DNA of 64,000 bases from Novosphingobium capsulatum NBRC 12533 (GCF_001598375.1 NZ_BCYV01000013.1:183283-247282), one strand, 5' to 3'. Counted from the first letter of the stretch, positions 53,123 through 62,910 are shown. The notes: generated by a model not told the origin, from the sequence alone. Program-made: numbers and translations.

Positions 53123-54132
53123 TGGCGGGCAAGGCCTCTCACCACCCCCCGGCCCCCTCCTCTGAAGAGGAGGGGGAGCACAATGCCAATCCCCCCCTCC
53201 TCTTCAGAGGAGAGGGCCGGGGAGTGGTGGAAGCCACACCCGAGCTTCGCGGCAGGCTCACCCCAAACGCCCCGCTCGCCCCGCTGGTGTGGTTCAAGTC
53301 GGGCGGCACCGCCGACTGGCTCTTTGAGCCCAAGGACGTGGCCGATCTCCAGGCCTTGCTGGCCGCACTCGATCCGCAAGTGCCGGTCATGGCGCTGGGC
53401 CTGGGTTCCAACCTCATCGTGCGCGATGGCGGCGTGCCGGGCGTGGTTGTGCGCCTGGGCAAGCCCTTTGCCAAAGTCATGGCGATCGATGCCGTCACGC
53501 TCGATTGCGGGGGCGGCGCCTCGGGCATTCTCGTCTCGTCGACCGCACGTGATGCGGGGATTGCCGGCCTTGAATTCCTGCGCTCGATCCCCGGCACGGT
53601 CGGCGGCTTCGTGCGGATGAACGGTGGCGCCTATGGCCGCGAGGTCAAGGACATCCTGGTCGATTGCGACGTGGTGATGCGCACTGGCGAGGTGGCGCGT
53701 CTGCCGGTGGCAGAGCTGGGCTATGCCTATCGCCATTCCGAGCTGACCGATGGCAGCATCGTGGTCTCGGCGCGTTTTCGCGGGCAACCGGGAGAGCCCG
53801 AGGCGATCCAGGCCGAGATGGACCGTATTTCCGCCGCGCGCGAGGCGAGCCAGCCGCTGCGCAGCAAGACCGGCGGTTCCACGTTCAAGAACCCCGATGG
53901 GCACAAGGCCTGGGCGCTGGTCGATGCGGCCGGGTGTCGTGGCCTGACCCTGGGCGGCGCACAGGTGAGCGAAAAGCACACCAACTTCCTGATCAACACC
54001 GGTACCGCCACCAGCGCCGAGATCGAGGCGCTGGGCGAAGACGTGCGGGCCCGTGTGAAACAGACACAAGGCGTGGAGTTGCAGTGGGAAATCAAGCGGG
54101 TGGGCCGAATCAAGCACGAGAATCTGCCATGA
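53122..54132 (+). CDS. murB: UDP-N-acetylenolpyruvoylglucosamine reductase with palindromic-repeat insert
   Basis: FAD enzyme that reduces UDP-GlcNAc-enolpyruvate to UDP-MurNAc. 336 residues: FAD region MALGLGSNLIVRDGGVPG, IPGTVGGFVRMNGGAYG, YRHSELTDG, GGSTFKNPDGHKAW (proton donor Ser) and EKHTNFLINTG. The family's N-terminus begins about residue 40 (LRGRLTPNAPLAPLVWFKSGG). Residues 7-36 are encoded exactly by a 90-bp palindromic repeat (53140-53229). The start ATG overlaps the murC stop; no alternative ATG lies between the repeat and the conserved region, though a GTG at about 53224 exists. Confidence 0.95.
   Translation: MAGKASHHPPAPSSEEEGEHNANPPLLFRGEGRGVVEATPELRGRLTPNAPLAPLVWFKSGGTADWLFEPKDVADLQALLAALDPQVPVMALGLGSNLIVRDGGVPGVVVRLGKPFAKVMAIDAVTLDCGGGASGILVSSTARDAGIAGLEFLRSIPGTVGGFVRMNGGAYGREVKDILVDCDVVMRTGEVARLPVAELGYAYRHSELTDGSIVVSARFRGQPGEPEAIQAEMDRISAAREASQPLRSKTGGSTFKNPDGHKAWALVDAAGCRGLTLGGAQVSEKHTNFLINTGTATSAEIEALGEDVRARVKQTQGVELQWEIKRVGRIKHENLP
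53140..53229. repeat. Palindromic repeat inside the murB coding sequence
   Basis: Arms 53140-53176 and 53193-53229 match in 35 of 37 positions; each arm contains its own small palindrome CCTCTGAAGAGG or CCTCTTCAGAGG. Total 90 bp, beginning at a codon boundary, so it adds 30 codons without shifting frame. Confidence 0.85.
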
Positions 54133-55094
54133 CAGATCTGCCCCGGCTTCATGTGGCGGTGCTGATGGGCGGCTGGTCGAGCGAGCGGCCGGTGTCGCTG
54201 ACCAGCGGCGAAGGCGTGGCCGGCGCGCTCGAGGCGCGCGGGCACACCGTCACGCGGATCGACATGGGCCGCGACGTGGCGCTGCGCCTGGCAGAGGCCG
54301 CGCCCGACGTGGTGTTCAACGCGCTGCACGGCACGCCCGGTGAAGACGGCACGGTGCAGGGCATGATGGACCTGATGGGGCTGACCTATACCCATTCGGG
54401 CTTGGCCACCTCGGTCATCGCCATCGACAAGGAACTGACCAAGCAGGCGCTCGTGCCCCACGGCATTCCCATGCCCGGCGGCCGCGTGGTCAAGACCGCA
54501 GAACTCTACAGCCACGATCCGCTGCCGCGGCCCTATGTGTTGAAGCCGGTCAACGAAGGATCGTCGGTGGGCGTGGCGATCGTCACCGCCGAAGGCAACT
54601 ATGGCAATCCGATCAGCCCGGATGCGCGCGGCCCCTGGCAGGAATTCGACGAACTGCTGGCCGAGCCGTTCATCCGTGGCCGCGAACTGACCACGGCGGT
54701 GCTGGGCGACCAGGCGCTGATGGTCACCGAGCTCAAGCCCAAGACCGGCTTCTACGATTTCGATGCCAAGTATACCGACGGGTTGACCGAGCATGTCTGC
54801 CCCGCCGAAATCCCCGATGATATCGCCCAGGCGTGCAAGGACATTGCCTTGCGCGCGCACAAGCTGCTGGGCTGCAAGGGCACCAGCCGTTCCGATTTCC
54901 GCTGGGACGACGAGCGCGGGGTAGAGGGGCTGTTCCTGCTCGAGGTGAACACCCAGCCGGGCATGACCCCGCTCAGCCTCGTGCCCGAACAGGCGCGCCA
55001 CCTGGGCATGGACTATCCCGACCTGGTCGAGGCGATCCTGGCCGAGGCGATCAAGGATGCGGCCGCCGCCAAGACCAGGAAGGGGGCTGGCTGA
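54129..55094 (+). CDS. ddl: D-alanine-D-alanine ligase
   Basis: ATP-grasp ligase of 321 residues making the D-Ala-D-Ala dipeptide used by MurF. LMGGWSSERPVSLTSG at the start, NALHGTPGEDGT near 60, KPVNEGSSVGV near 140 (ATP lid), LEVNTQPGMTPLSLVPEQA near 278 (metal and substrate). ATGA overlap with murB. Confidence 0.97.
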   Translation: MTDLPRLHVAVLMGGWSSERPVSLTSGEGVAGALEARGHTVTRIDMGRDVALRLAEAAPDVVFNALHGTPGEDGTVQGMMDLMGLTYTHSGLATSVIAIDKELTKQALVPHGIPMPGGRVVKTAELYSHDPLPRPYVLKPVNEGSSVGVAIVTAEGNYGNPISPDARGPWQEFDELLAEPFIRGRELTTAVLGDQALMVTELKPKTGFYDFDAKYTDGLTEHVCPAEIPDDIAQACKDIALRAHKLLGCKGTSRSDFRWDDERGVEGLFLLEVNTQPGMTPLSLVPEQARHLGMDYPDLVEAILAEAIKDAAAAKTRKGAG

Positions 55095-55096
55095 CC

Positions 55097-56038
55097 ATGG
55101 CGCAGACGATCCGGCGTGGTGGCAAGGGCGTGCGGCGGGTGGCCGCGCAGCGCGGGGCCAAGGCCAAGGTGCAGACGGCGCGCAAGCAGACCGGCTCTGC
55201 TATTGGCCATGTCATGCGCGTGCAGCCGTTCAGCGAGGAAACGCTGCACCGGATCCTGTTGACCGTGATCCTGGGCACCGCTGCCGTGGCAGTGTGGACC
55301 GTGGCCAATATCGCCGGGGTTCCCGCCCTGATGGAAAGCGAAGTGGCCCGCCTTTCGCATGGCGCGGGCTTTGATGTGAAGCGGGTGGAAGTGCGCGGGG
55401 TAAAGCGCATGAACGAGCTGACCATCTATGAAAAGGTGCTGGGCCAGCGCGACCAGGCGATGTCGCGGGTGGACGTGGCGGCCCTGCGCGAAACGCTGCT
55501 CGGCCTGCCGTGGGTCAAGGATGCGCGCGTCTCGCGGCAATTGCCCGATACGCTGGTAGTCGACGTAGTGGAGCGCACGCCCCACGGCGTGCTGCGCAAG
55601 GGCGACCAGCTGATGCTGATCGACGAAACCGGGCATGAGCTGGAGCCGGTGAGCCCGGCCCGGGCCAAGGGCATGTTCGTGCTGTCGGGCGATGGCGCCG
55701 CGGCGCGGGTGCCCGATCTCAACCACCTGCTCGATGCCGCGCCCGCGCTCAAGCCGCAGGTGGCCGAGGCGGAATGGATCGGCAACCGCCGCTGGAACCT
55801 GACGTTCAAGACAGGCCAGGTGCTGGCCCTGCCCGAAGGCGCCGACGAATCAGCCGCCGCGCTGCTCGAATTCGCGCGCATGGACGGGGTCAACCGCCTG
55901 CTCGGCGGCAAGGTGGCGAGCTTTGACATGCGCGCCAAGGACCGCACCTATCTGCTGGTGCCCGGCCATGCCGACGAACTGGCCCAGGAACAGCGCGACA
56001 AGGCCAAGGCCAAGGCCGCCGCCAAGGCGAAGGACTGA
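55097..56038 (+). CDS. ftsQ: Divisome protein FtsQ
   Basis: 313 residues: basic cytosolic tail (about 55), helix (ILLTVILGTAAVAVWTVANI), POTRA domain (FDVKRVEVRGVKRMNELTIYEKV) and FtsQ beta domain with LPWVKDARVSRQLPDTLVVDVVERTP. The C-terminus is a charged Lys/Ala tail (RDKAKAKAAAKAKD). Starts 2 bp after ddl. Confidence 0.94.
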   Translation: MAQTIRRGGKGVRRVAAQRGAKAKVQTARKQTGSAIGHVMRVQPFSEETLHRILLTVILGTAAVAVWTVANIAGVPALMESEVARLSHGAGFDVKRVEVRGVKRMNELTIYEKVLGQRDQAMSRVDVAALRETLLGLPWVKDARVSRQLPDTLVVDVVERTPHGVLRKGDQLMLIDETGHELEPVSPARAKGMFVLSGDGAAARVPDLNHLLDAAPALKPQVAEAEWIGNRRWNLTFKTGQVLALPEGADESAAALLEFARMDGVNRLLGGKVASFDMRAKDRTYLLVPGHADELAQEQRDKAKAKAAAKAKD

Positions 56039-56045
56039 ACCGCCC

Positions 56046-57329
56046 GTGGCTGCACCCCGCATCACCAAGGTTTTCGCCGCCGTCAATCTTGGCTCGTTCC
56101 GCACCTCGGCGATGATCGCCGGCCTGTCGGAGGCGGGCGAACTGGTCGTGCTCGGCTCGGGCCACCGCGCCTCGCAGGGGATCAAGCGCGGCTATGTGGT
56201 CGATATGCTGGCCGCGACCCATTCGGTGCGCGACGCGATCGAACGCGCTGAAAAGATGGCCAATACTTCGGTCACCCAGGTGCTGGTCGGCTGTGCCGGC
56301 GCGGGCCTGGCCAGTTCCACCGCGCAGGTCGAGGTGGAGATCGGCGGCCGGCGGATCGAGGATGATGACATCCAGCACCTGCTGGTGGCCGCGCGTGATG
56401 TGATTCAGCCCGATGGCCGCACCGTGCTGCATGCCCAGCCGGCGCATTACACGCTCGATGGCGCGCATGGCGTGCCCAATCCCAAGGGGTTGCATGCCGA
56501 TCGGCTGGCGGTGGATATCCACGTCATGCTCGCCGATGGCGCGCCGATCCGCAATATCCGCGAAACGGTGGAGAACGCGCACCTCAAGGTGGATGGCGTG
56601 GTGGCAGCGCCGGTTGCGGCCGGGCTTGCCTGCCTGATGCCGGAAGAGCGCGACCTGGGCGTGGCTCTCGTCGATTTCGGCGCGGAAGTGACCACGGTGT
56701 CGGTCCATGCCGGCGGCATGCTGCTGGGCATGCAGGTGCTGCCGTTCGGATCGGGCGATATCACCGATGCCGTCGCTTCGGCCTTTGGCATTCGCCGTTA
56801 TCAGGCAGAGCGCCTCAAGTGCATGTCGGGATCGGCCATTGCCAGCCCGGCCGACCATCGCGAGATGATTCCCGTTAATGCCCCCGGTGATCCGGAAGGG
56901 GCAGGGCCAGTGGCGCGCCATGCCGATGACAAGAACCGGATTCCCCGTGCCGAGCTGATTTCGGTGATCACGCAGCAACTTGGCCACTTCACTGACGAAC
57001 TGGGTCGCTGCCTCAAGGCCATGGGCTTTACCGGCACGCGCGGACAGCAGGTGGTGCTCACCGGCGGCGGTGCACAGTTGCCGGGCCTGGCCGACTATGC
57101 CCAGTCGGCGCTGGGGCGGCCGGTGCGCATCGGCGCGCCGCCGGCCATGCTGGGCCTGCCGCAGGGCCATGCTACGCCCAGTTCCTCCACGCTGGTGGGC
57201 CTGGTGCTGCACGCAGCGTCCGATCCGATCGATATCCGCAAGTTGACGATGGCAGCGCAAGGCGGCGGCTCGACCACGTTGTGGGGCTGGGGGCGGCGGA
57301 TCGTGCGCGCGCTCAAGGAATATTTTTAA
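56046..57329 (+). CDS. ftsA: Cell division actin FtsA
   Basis: 427-residue actin-like protein that tethers FtsZ to the membrane. VFAAVNLGSFRTSAM (phosphate 1), ALVDFGAEVTTVSV (phosphate 2), VLTGGGAQLPGL (adenosine). The C-terminal amphipathic helix LWGWGRRIVRALKEYF is the membrane anchor. GTG start at 56046, 7 bp after ftsQ. Confidence 0.96.
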   Translation: MAAPRITKVFAAVNLGSFRTSAMIAGLSEAGELVVLGSGHRASQGIKRGYVVDMLAATHSVRDAIERAEKMANTSVTQVLVGCAGAGLASSTAQVEVEIGGRRIEDDDIQHLLVAARDVIQPDGRTVLHAQPAHYTLDGAHGVPNPKGLHADRLAVDIHVMLADGAPIRNIRETVENAHLKVDGVVAAPVAAGLACLMPEERDLGVALVDFGAEVTTVSVHAGGMLLGMQVLPFGSGDITDAVASAFGIRRYQAERLKCMSGSAIASPADHREMIPVNAPGDPEGAGPVARHADDKNRIPRAELISVITQQLGHFTDELGRCLKAMGFTGTRGQQVVLTGGGAQLPGLADYAQSALGRPVRIGAPPAMLGLPQGHATPSSSTLVGLVLHAASDPIDIRKLTMAAQGGGSTTLWGWGRRIVRALKEYF

Positions 57330-57397
57330 CGGTTATGGCACCGATCCCGGTCTTTCGTCGCACGAAGCAACCGGATTGGCTGATTTCGGCGCGAAAT

Positions 57398-57432
57398 AGG
57401 CGATCGATCTTGTGGAAAAGCGCCGATCGCCT
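57398..57432. promoter_or_regulatory. Inverted repeat in the ftsA-ftsZ gap
   Basis: AGGCGATCG (57398-57406) and CGATCGCCT (57424-57432), perfect 9-bp arms 17 bp apart, in the only long gap (218 bp) of the cluster. Candidate operator or attenuating hairpin for a separate ftsZ promoter. No full CtrA site seen. Confidence 0.45.
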
Positions 57433-57547
57433 TTGATTCGATGAAACGTTCCGTGCCAAAGCTGGAAAATCCGCATTTCGGCCGTTCCGGCCTCCGACCC
57501 GTCCCAACCGCCCGACCCGCAAGGGCCAACCCGTAAGGGAGACCGAC

Positions 57548-59011
57548 ATGAGCATCAACATCGGACCGCCGGCCATCGACGAGCTTCGGCCCCGTATCAC
57601 GGTGATCGGGGTGGGCGGCGCAGGCGGCAACGCCATCGCCAACATGATCGGCGCCAATATCGAAGGCGTCGACTTCGTCGTGTGCAACACCGACGCGCAG
57701 GCGCTGAACAATTCGATCGCGGAAAACCGCATCCAGCTTGGGCCGGCGATCACGCAGGGCCTTGGTGCCGGTGCCCGCCCCGAAGTGGGCCGCGCCGCCG
57801 CCGAAGAAACCCTGCCCGAGCTTGAGCGCATTCTCGATGGCGTGCACATGGTGTTCATCGCCGCCGGGATGGGCGGCGGCACGGGCACCGGCGCTGCGCC
57901 GGTGATTGCCGAGGCAGCGCGCCGCAAGGGCGTGCTCACCGTGGGCGTGGTCAGCAAGCCGTTCCTGTTTGAAGGCACGCGCCGCATGCGCTCGGCCGAA
58001 ACCGGCATCGAGGAACTGCAAAAGCACGTCGATACGCTGATCGTCATTCCCAACCAGAACCTGTTCCTGGTGGCCAAGGCGGAGACGACCTTCAAGGAAG
58101 CGTTCCAGCTGGCCGACGAAGTGCTCCAGCAGGGTGTGCGCTCGATCACCGACCTGATGATCATGCCTGGCCTCATCAACCTCGACTTTGCCGACGTGCG
58201 CTCGGTCATGGGCGAAATGGGCAAGGCGATGATGGGCACGGGTGAGGGCGAAGGCCCCAACCGCGCGCTCGAAGCGGCCGAACGCGCCATTGCCAATCCG
58301 CTGCTCGATGGCGTGTCGATGCAGGGCGCCAAGGGCGTGATCATTTCGATCATCGGCGGCGACGACATGAAGCTGCTGGAAGTGGACGAAGCGGCCAACC
58401 ACATCCGCGAACTGGTCGATCCCAATGCCAACATCATCTGGGGTTCGGCGTTCAATCCCGATCTCAACGGCAAGATCCGCGTTTCGGTGGTGGCCACCGG
58501 CATCGAACAGAGCATGGAGCAGGCCGAACAGGCTGCCCGCCCGGTAAACCTGCCCGGCGGCACGCGTGGCCCGGCGTTCACCCCGGCCGCCGCGCCGCGT
58601 CCGGCGATCGCCATGCCCAGCGCGCCACAGGCACCTGCCGCCGCCACGCCGCCGCCCGCAGCCCCGGCCACGCCGCCGGCTGCCCCGGCCCAGGCCTGGG
58701 CGCCCGAGCCGGAAGCAACGCCGCCGGCTGATGATCCGCTTGACCTGACGTTCGATCTCGGTGCCGATCCGGCCCAGGACTATACCATCGATCCGGCGCC
58801 GGCTGCGCCCACGCCGCGCCTTGGCCTTGGCGCCGGGGCCGAGCCGGAACGCCCGACCCCGCGCGTTGGCGGTGGGGCAGGTGGCAGCACGCTGTTTGAA
58901 CGCATGGCCAATCTCTCGCGCGGGGCGGCCCGCACGGAAGACGCGGAAGAGAGCGAGGATTCCGCTTCGCTCAGCATCCCGCGCTTCCTGGGTCGCCAGA
59001 ACAACCAGTGA
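57548..59011 (+). CDS. ftsZ: Cell division tubulin FtsZ
   Basis: GTPase forming the Z-ring. 487 residues. GTP signature [10 protein letters not shown] near 107, T3/T7 loops intact ([16 protein letters not shown] near 305). After residue about 320 comes a 150-residue Pro/Ala-rich linker, long as in alphaproteobacteria, ending in the partner-binding peptide [20 protein letters not shown] precedes the ATG. Terminator follows. Confidence 0.99.
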   Translation: MSINIGPPAIDELRPRITVIGVGGAGGNAIANMIGANIEGVDFVVCNTDAQALNNSIAENRIQLGPAITQGLGAGARPEVGRAAAEETLPELERILDGVHMVFIAAGMGGGTGTGAAPVIAEAARRKGVLTVGVVSKPFLFEGTRRMRSAETGIEELQKHVDTLIVIPNQNLFLVAKAETTFKEAFQLADEVLQQGVRSITDLMIMPGLINLDFADVRSVMGEMGKAMMGTGEGEGPNRALEAAERAIANPLLDGVSMQGAKGVIISIIGGDDMKLLEVDEAANHIRELVDPNANIIWGSAFNPDLNGKIRVSVVATGIEQSMEQAEQAARPVNLPGGTRGPAFTPAAAPRPAIAMPSAPQAPAAATPPPAAPATPPAAPAQAWAPEPEATPPADDPLDLTFDLGADPAQDYTIDPAPAAPTPRLGLGAGAEPERPTPRVGGGAGGSTLFERMANLSRGAARTEDAEESEDSASLSIPRFLGRQNNQ

Positions 59012-59090
59012 TCGGCGCGGGCGGTCGTCGATGATGACCGCCTGCTGCCCTGCCATTTTTACGATGCCATCTTCCCGATGCCGTCATCAG

Positions 59091-59130
59091 GCCGCCACTT
59101 TCCCCAGCGAGAGTGGCGGCTTGTTGTTCT
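59091..59130 (+). terminator. Intrinsic terminator of ftsZ
   Basis: GCCGCCACT (59091-59099) pairs with AGTGGCGGC (59112-59120), then TTGTTGTTCT. Confidence 0.75.
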
Positions 59131-59164
59131 GGCTTAAGACGCAATAGACTAAGGCGGCGCCACG

Positions 59165-61237
59165 ATGACATTCCAGACTTTCCCCGCTCGCCCGAATCAG
59201 CTTCGCGGCGCCGCGCGCACCGCCCTGGCGCTTGCCCTGCTGGTCGGCGCAACCGCGCCAGTGCTGGCGCAGGATCTTTCGCAGATGCCGCAGCAATCGG
59301 TGCTCGATACGCCGGGCAGCCGCACTGCCCGCCCGGTCGCGCGCCCGGTGGCGCCGCTGCCAATGGTATCGAGCCCGGTGGTGCAACCGCTGCCCACCAC
59401 CAGTGCCGCCCCGGTCGAGACCGGCAGCGTGTCGCGCCCGGTGGTGCAGCCGCTGCCAACCGGCGACGGGCAGACGCTTGATGCCGCGCTCGCCCGCCTG
59501 GCGCGCGATCCGCGCAACGCCGATGCGCTGCTCGATGCCGGCAATGCCGCGATGGCGCTGGGTGACGTGGATGCGGCGCTCGGCTTCCTGCGCCGCGCTG
59601 ACGAGGTTTCACCGGGCAATGGCCGCATTAAGGCGCAGATCGGCAAGGCAATGCTGCGCCACAACGATCCCGTTGCCGCGATCCGCGCCTTTGATGATGC
59701 AGAGCGGGCCGGGGCCGATCAGGCCGCCATGGCCGGCGATCGCGGCCTGGCGCACGATCTGGTGGGCGATAACGCCATGGCGCAGCGCTATTACCAGCAG
59801 GCCCTGGCGCGCGCGCCGGATGCCGAAGTTACCCGCCGCCTAGCCTTGAGCCTGGCGATCGGTGGGGATCGCGCCGGTGCCGAGCGGGTGCTGGCGCCGC
59901 AGATCGCCCAGTCCGATCGCGCCGCCTGGCGTGTGCGCACGTTCATCCTCGCCATTGCCGGCCAGCCTGACGAGGCCGTGACGGTCGCTAATGCCTCCAT
60001 GCCGCCGCAACTGGCCGCCGGCATCGCGCCTTATCTGCGCTATCTGACGCGGCTGACCCCGGCGCAGCAGGCCGCCGCCGCCAATTTCGGGCGCTTCCCG
60101 CGTGCCGCCGATATCGGCCGCGATGATCCGCAGATCGTGCAATACGCGCAAAGCCATCCGCGCCAGGCGCCGGTCTTGCTGGCCCAGGCCGCCCCGACCA
60201 CGCCGGCTGCCGCTACGCCGGTGATCCGCCGTGATCGTCGCGGACGCATTATCCCGACACCTGCGCCAAGCATTCCGGCGCCGACCCGCACTGCGCCGAC
60301 CCAACTGGCGCAGAACAGCGTGGCGCAGCCCTTGCCGAGCATTCCCACGGCGACCCGCCCTGCCGCCGCGCCGGTGACATCTGCGCCAGCCCCGGCGCCC
60401 AGCTATCCGCCAGCGCCCACGCCCAGCTATTCGCCGGCGCCTGCGCCCACACCGGCCATTGTCCTGCCGCCGGTTCCCGCGGCCCGGCCCGTGCCCAGCG
60501 CACCGGCCTATACCCCGCCCGCACCGGTGCAGACGGCCATGGCGCAGCCCGCCGCATCGCCGCTGCCCGCGCCGCAAACCCTGGCGCAAGCGCAACCGCA
60601 GCCCCAGCCGACCTCGCCAGCACCGGCCCAACTGGCGCCTACTCCCGCGCCGCAGCCAGTGCCGGCTGGCGCGGCGCCTTCGCCCGATGGCTTTGCCACG
60701 CTCTTTGCCGGCTTTACCGCCCCCGCCGAAGAACAGCAGCGCCCCACCGTGGCGGTCGATATCGCCGCGATCCAGGCCGCCAACGAGCGTGCGGCGGCCG
60801 AACGCGCCGCGATCGAGGCGCGCAAGGCTGCCGAGGCCAAGAAGCTGGCCGACGCCAGGAAGGCCGCTGCCGAAAAGAAGGCGGCCGCCGAAAAGAAGCT
60901 GGCCGATGCCAAGAAGGCCGAGGAAGCGCGCAAGGCCAAGGAAGAGGCCAAGCGCCTCGCTGCCAATCCGGCACGCACCTGGGTGCAGGTCCTGACCGGC
61001 GGCAACCGCGCCAAGATGGGCAAGGAATGGGCCGGGCTTCAGGCCAAGGCGCCCGAACTGCACGGGCGCAAGGCATACGTCACATCGTGGAACCGGGTCT
61101 ATCGCCTAGTCACCGGGCCGTTCCCGAGCGATGCCGCCGCGCAGGAATTCGTGGCCAAGCTCAAGGCCAAGGGCGTCGGCGCGTTCCAGTTCGACAGCCC
61201 CGCCGGCCAGGCAATGGACAGCGTTTCGGCCAAGTGA
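59165..61237 (+). CDS. Exported TPR protein with C-terminal SPOR domain
   Basis: 690 residues: signal peptide (cleavage after LAQ near 37), a Pro-rich segment with two copies of PVVQPLPT, TPR-like repeats (about 105-290), a long Pro/Ala linker (about 340-520), a charged Lys/Ala helix (about 545-610) and a SPOR domain (TWVQVLTGGNRAKMGKEW to the end) that binds denuded septal glycan. It follows ftsZ directly, supporting a periplasmic role at division sites (inference). Confidence 0.87.
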   Translation: MTFQTFPARPNQLRGAARTALALALLVGATAPVLAQDLSQMPQQSVLDTPGSRTARPVARPVAPLPMVSSPVVQPLPTTSAAPVETGSVSRPVVQPLPTGDGQTLDAALARLARDPRNADALLDAGNAAMALGDVDAALGFLRRADEVSPGNGRIKAQIGKAMLRHNDPVAAIRAFDDAERAGADQAAMAGDRGLAHDLVGDNAMAQRYYQQALARAPDAEVTRRLALSLAIGGDRAGAERVLAPQIAQSDRAAWRVRTFILAIAGQPDEAVTVANASMPPQLAAGIAPYLRYLTRLTPAQQAAAANFGRFPRAADIGRDDPQIVQYAQSHPRQAPVLLAQAAPTTPAAATPVIRRDRRGRIIPTPAPSIPAPTRTAPTQLAQNSVAQPLPSIPTATRPAAAPVTSAPAPAPSYPPAPTPSYSPAPAPTPAIVLPPVPAARPVPSAPAYTPPAPVQTAMAQPAASPLPAPQTLAQAQPQPQPTSPAPAQLAPTPAPQPVPAGAAPSPDGFATLFAGFTAPAEEQQRPTVAVDIAAIQAANERAAAERAAIEARKAAEAKKLADARKAAAEKKAAAEKKLADAKKAEEARKAKEEAKRLAANPARTWVQVLTGGNRAKMGKEWAGLQAKAPELHGRKAYVTSWNRVYRLVTGPFPSDAAAQEFVAKLKAKGVGAFQFDSPAGQAMDSVSAK

Positions 61238-61448
61238 TTCTGCCGCGCCTGCCCCGGATCGTGATGCCGGGGTGGGCGTGGCGACGCTTGTCCACAAGTT
61301 TTGCACAGCGTTGTCGAGTTTTGCCCAAGGCTGGGCTAACGGTCGATTGTCGGCGGCCAATCGCTCCGCGATGGAACGAATGGAAACCACGGTCGCTGGT
61401 TAAGGCGCTGGCATTCTCGCTGGCATGGGCACCGTGTGAGGGGGCGTG
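61238..61448. other. 211-bp intergenic gap
   Basis: Holds a short hairpin CCCCGG/CCGGGG (about 61252-61274) after the SPOR gene stop; otherwise nothing recognised. Confidence 0.4.
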
Positions 61449-61955
61449 ATGATGCGAACCGGCCACGACGACAGCGACCGCGACGACGCCGCGCCGGTAG
61501 ACATGCTCGCCTCGCTGTTCGAAGCGCGCGGCTGGCCCTGCGAATTCGTGTCGGACGACGAGATCCATGGCGAAGTGCAGGGCTCCTGGGCCACGTACCA
61601 GTTGCGCTGCATCTGGCGCCCCGAAGACCATGTGCTGCAAATCCTCTCGCTGCCCGATATCCGCGTGCCCGATGACAAGCGTGGCGCGATGTTCGAGGTC
61701 ATGGCGCTGATCAACGAGCAGGTCTGGCTGGGGCATTTCGATATCTGGTCCAACGGCAGCGTGCTGCTTTACCGCCACGGGCTGATGCTGGGCGACGATG
61801 GCCTGCTCAGCCTGCACCAGGCGCAGGTGGCGATCGAAGCGGCGGTGGACGAATGCGATCGTTTCTATCCCGCCTTCCAGTTCATCCTGTGGGGTGACAA
61901 GAGCCCGGCCGATGCGCTGGCCAGCGCGCTGGTCGATGCCGCCGGCGAAGCCTGA
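61449..61955 (+). CDS. YbjN-domain protein
   Basis: 168 residues with a type III chaperone-like fold: LASLFEARGWPCEFVSDDEI, FEVMALINEQVWLGHFDIW, and AVDECDRFYPAFQFILWG. Widespread cytosolic family of uncertain, possibly sensory, role. AGGGGG upstream supports the ATG at 61449; adjacent GTG and second ATG are alternatives. Followed 18 bp later by proC. Confidence 0.87.
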   Translation: MMRTGHDDSDRDDAAPVDMLASLFEARGWPCEFVSDDEIHGEVQGSWATYQLRCIWRPEDHVLQILSLPDIRVPDDKRGAMFEVMALINEQVWLGHFDIWSNGSVLLYRHGLMLGDDGLLSLHQAQVAIEAAVDECDRFYPAFQFILWGDKSPADALASALVDAAGEA

Positions 61956-61973
61956 ATTCGGAGCCATTTGCTG

Positions 61974-62780
61974 ATGACCTATTCCTTCCTCCAGTTCGGC
62001 TGTGGCAACATGGGCGGCGCGATGCTGACCGGCTGGCTCGCCAGCGGCATTGCCCCGGCGGCCTTTACCGTGGTCGATCCGCATCTGCCCCAGGCGCCGG
62101 CTGGCGTGCGCCTGCTGCGCACCGCGCCGACCGGCGAAGCGCCGCCCCGTTTCGTGCTGCTGGGCTTCAAGCCGCAGGGTCTTGCCGCCGCCACGCCGGC
62201 GATCACGCCGCTGGTGGGGCAGGGCACGATCGTGCTGTCGATCCTGGCGGGCGTCGACCTCGCCACTTTGCGCGCGCGGTTTCCGCAGGCTGGGGCCGTG
62301 GTGCGGGTCATGCCCAACCTGGCGGCGGCCCTGGGCAAGTCGCCCATCGCGCTGGTGGGTGATGGCGACGCGGCGATCAATGCCGAAGTCACGCAGCTGA
62401 TGGCCCCGCTCGGCACCGCCGAATGGCTTTCTGACGAGGCGGAGATGGACCTGGTTACCGCGCTGGCTGGTTCGGGCCCGGCGTTCATCTATCGCGTCAT
62501 CGATGCCCTGGCGGCCGGTGCTGCCGATCTCGGCCTGCCGCGTGCGCAGGCCGATCGCCTGGCATTGGCCATGGTCGATGGCGCCGCGGCGCTGGCCGCT
62601 GCGTCGGAGCATGGCCCGGGCGAACTGGCCCGCCGCGTTGCCAGTCCGGGTGGCACCACGCAAAAGGGGCTCGACGTGCTCGATGCCGATGATCGGCTTG
62701 CCAGCCTGATGCGCGATACGCTGCGCGCGGCCCGCGATCGCAGCGCGGAAATGACCGAGGAAGCCCGCGCCGCCGGCTGA
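61974..62780 (+). CDS. proC: Pyrroline-5-carboxylate reductase
   Basis: Last step of proline synthesis. 268 residues; Rossmann start FGCGNMGGAMLTGWL, GFKPQGL near 66, VRVMPNLAAALGKSP near 110, AGSGPAFIYRVIDAL near 164 and VASPGGTTQKGLDVL near 222. The ATG at 61974 has GGAG 9 nt upstream; TTG at 61968 is possible. Confidence 0.95.
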   Translation: MTYSFLQFGCGNMGGAMLTGWLASGIAPAAFTVVDPHLPQAPAGVRLLRTAPTGEAPPRFVLLGFKPQGLAAATPAITPLVGQGTIVLSILAGVDLATLRARFPQAGAVVRVMPNLAAALGKSPIALVGDGDAAINAEVTQLMAPLGTAEWLSDEAEMDLVTALAGSGPAFIYRVIDALAAGAADLGLPRAQADRLALAMVDGAAALAAASEHGPGELARRVASPGGTTQKGLDVLDADDRLASLMRDTLRAARDRSAEMTEEARAAG

Positions 62781-62791
62781 TCGGCGGGCAC

Positions 62792-62826
62792 TGCCCGGGA
62801 ATACATTTTGTCACATTTTCCGGGCA
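62792..62826 (+). terminator. Hairpin after proC
   Basis: TGCCCGGGA and TTCCGGGCA pair in 8 of 9 positions across a 17-nt AT-rich loop; no clear T-tract after it. Confidence 0.4.
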
Positions 62827-62836
62827 CCGGTTTCGC

Positions 62837-62865
62837 TTGAAAGCGGGGCGCGGAAGGCCGATATT
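62837..62865 (+). promoter_or_regulatory. Candidate promoter of the Bax-inhibitor-1 family gene
   Basis: TTGAAA and GATATT with a 17-bp spacer, 45 bp before the ATG. Confidence 0.5.
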
Positions 62866-62910
62866 GCCGGCATGGGCGATTTTTGCCCGCAATGGAGAAA
62901 GTGCAAGCAC

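Noticed and set aside
57327..57345. CtrA site before ftsZ
   Set aside because: TTAACGG... lacks the second TTAA half at the needed spacing.
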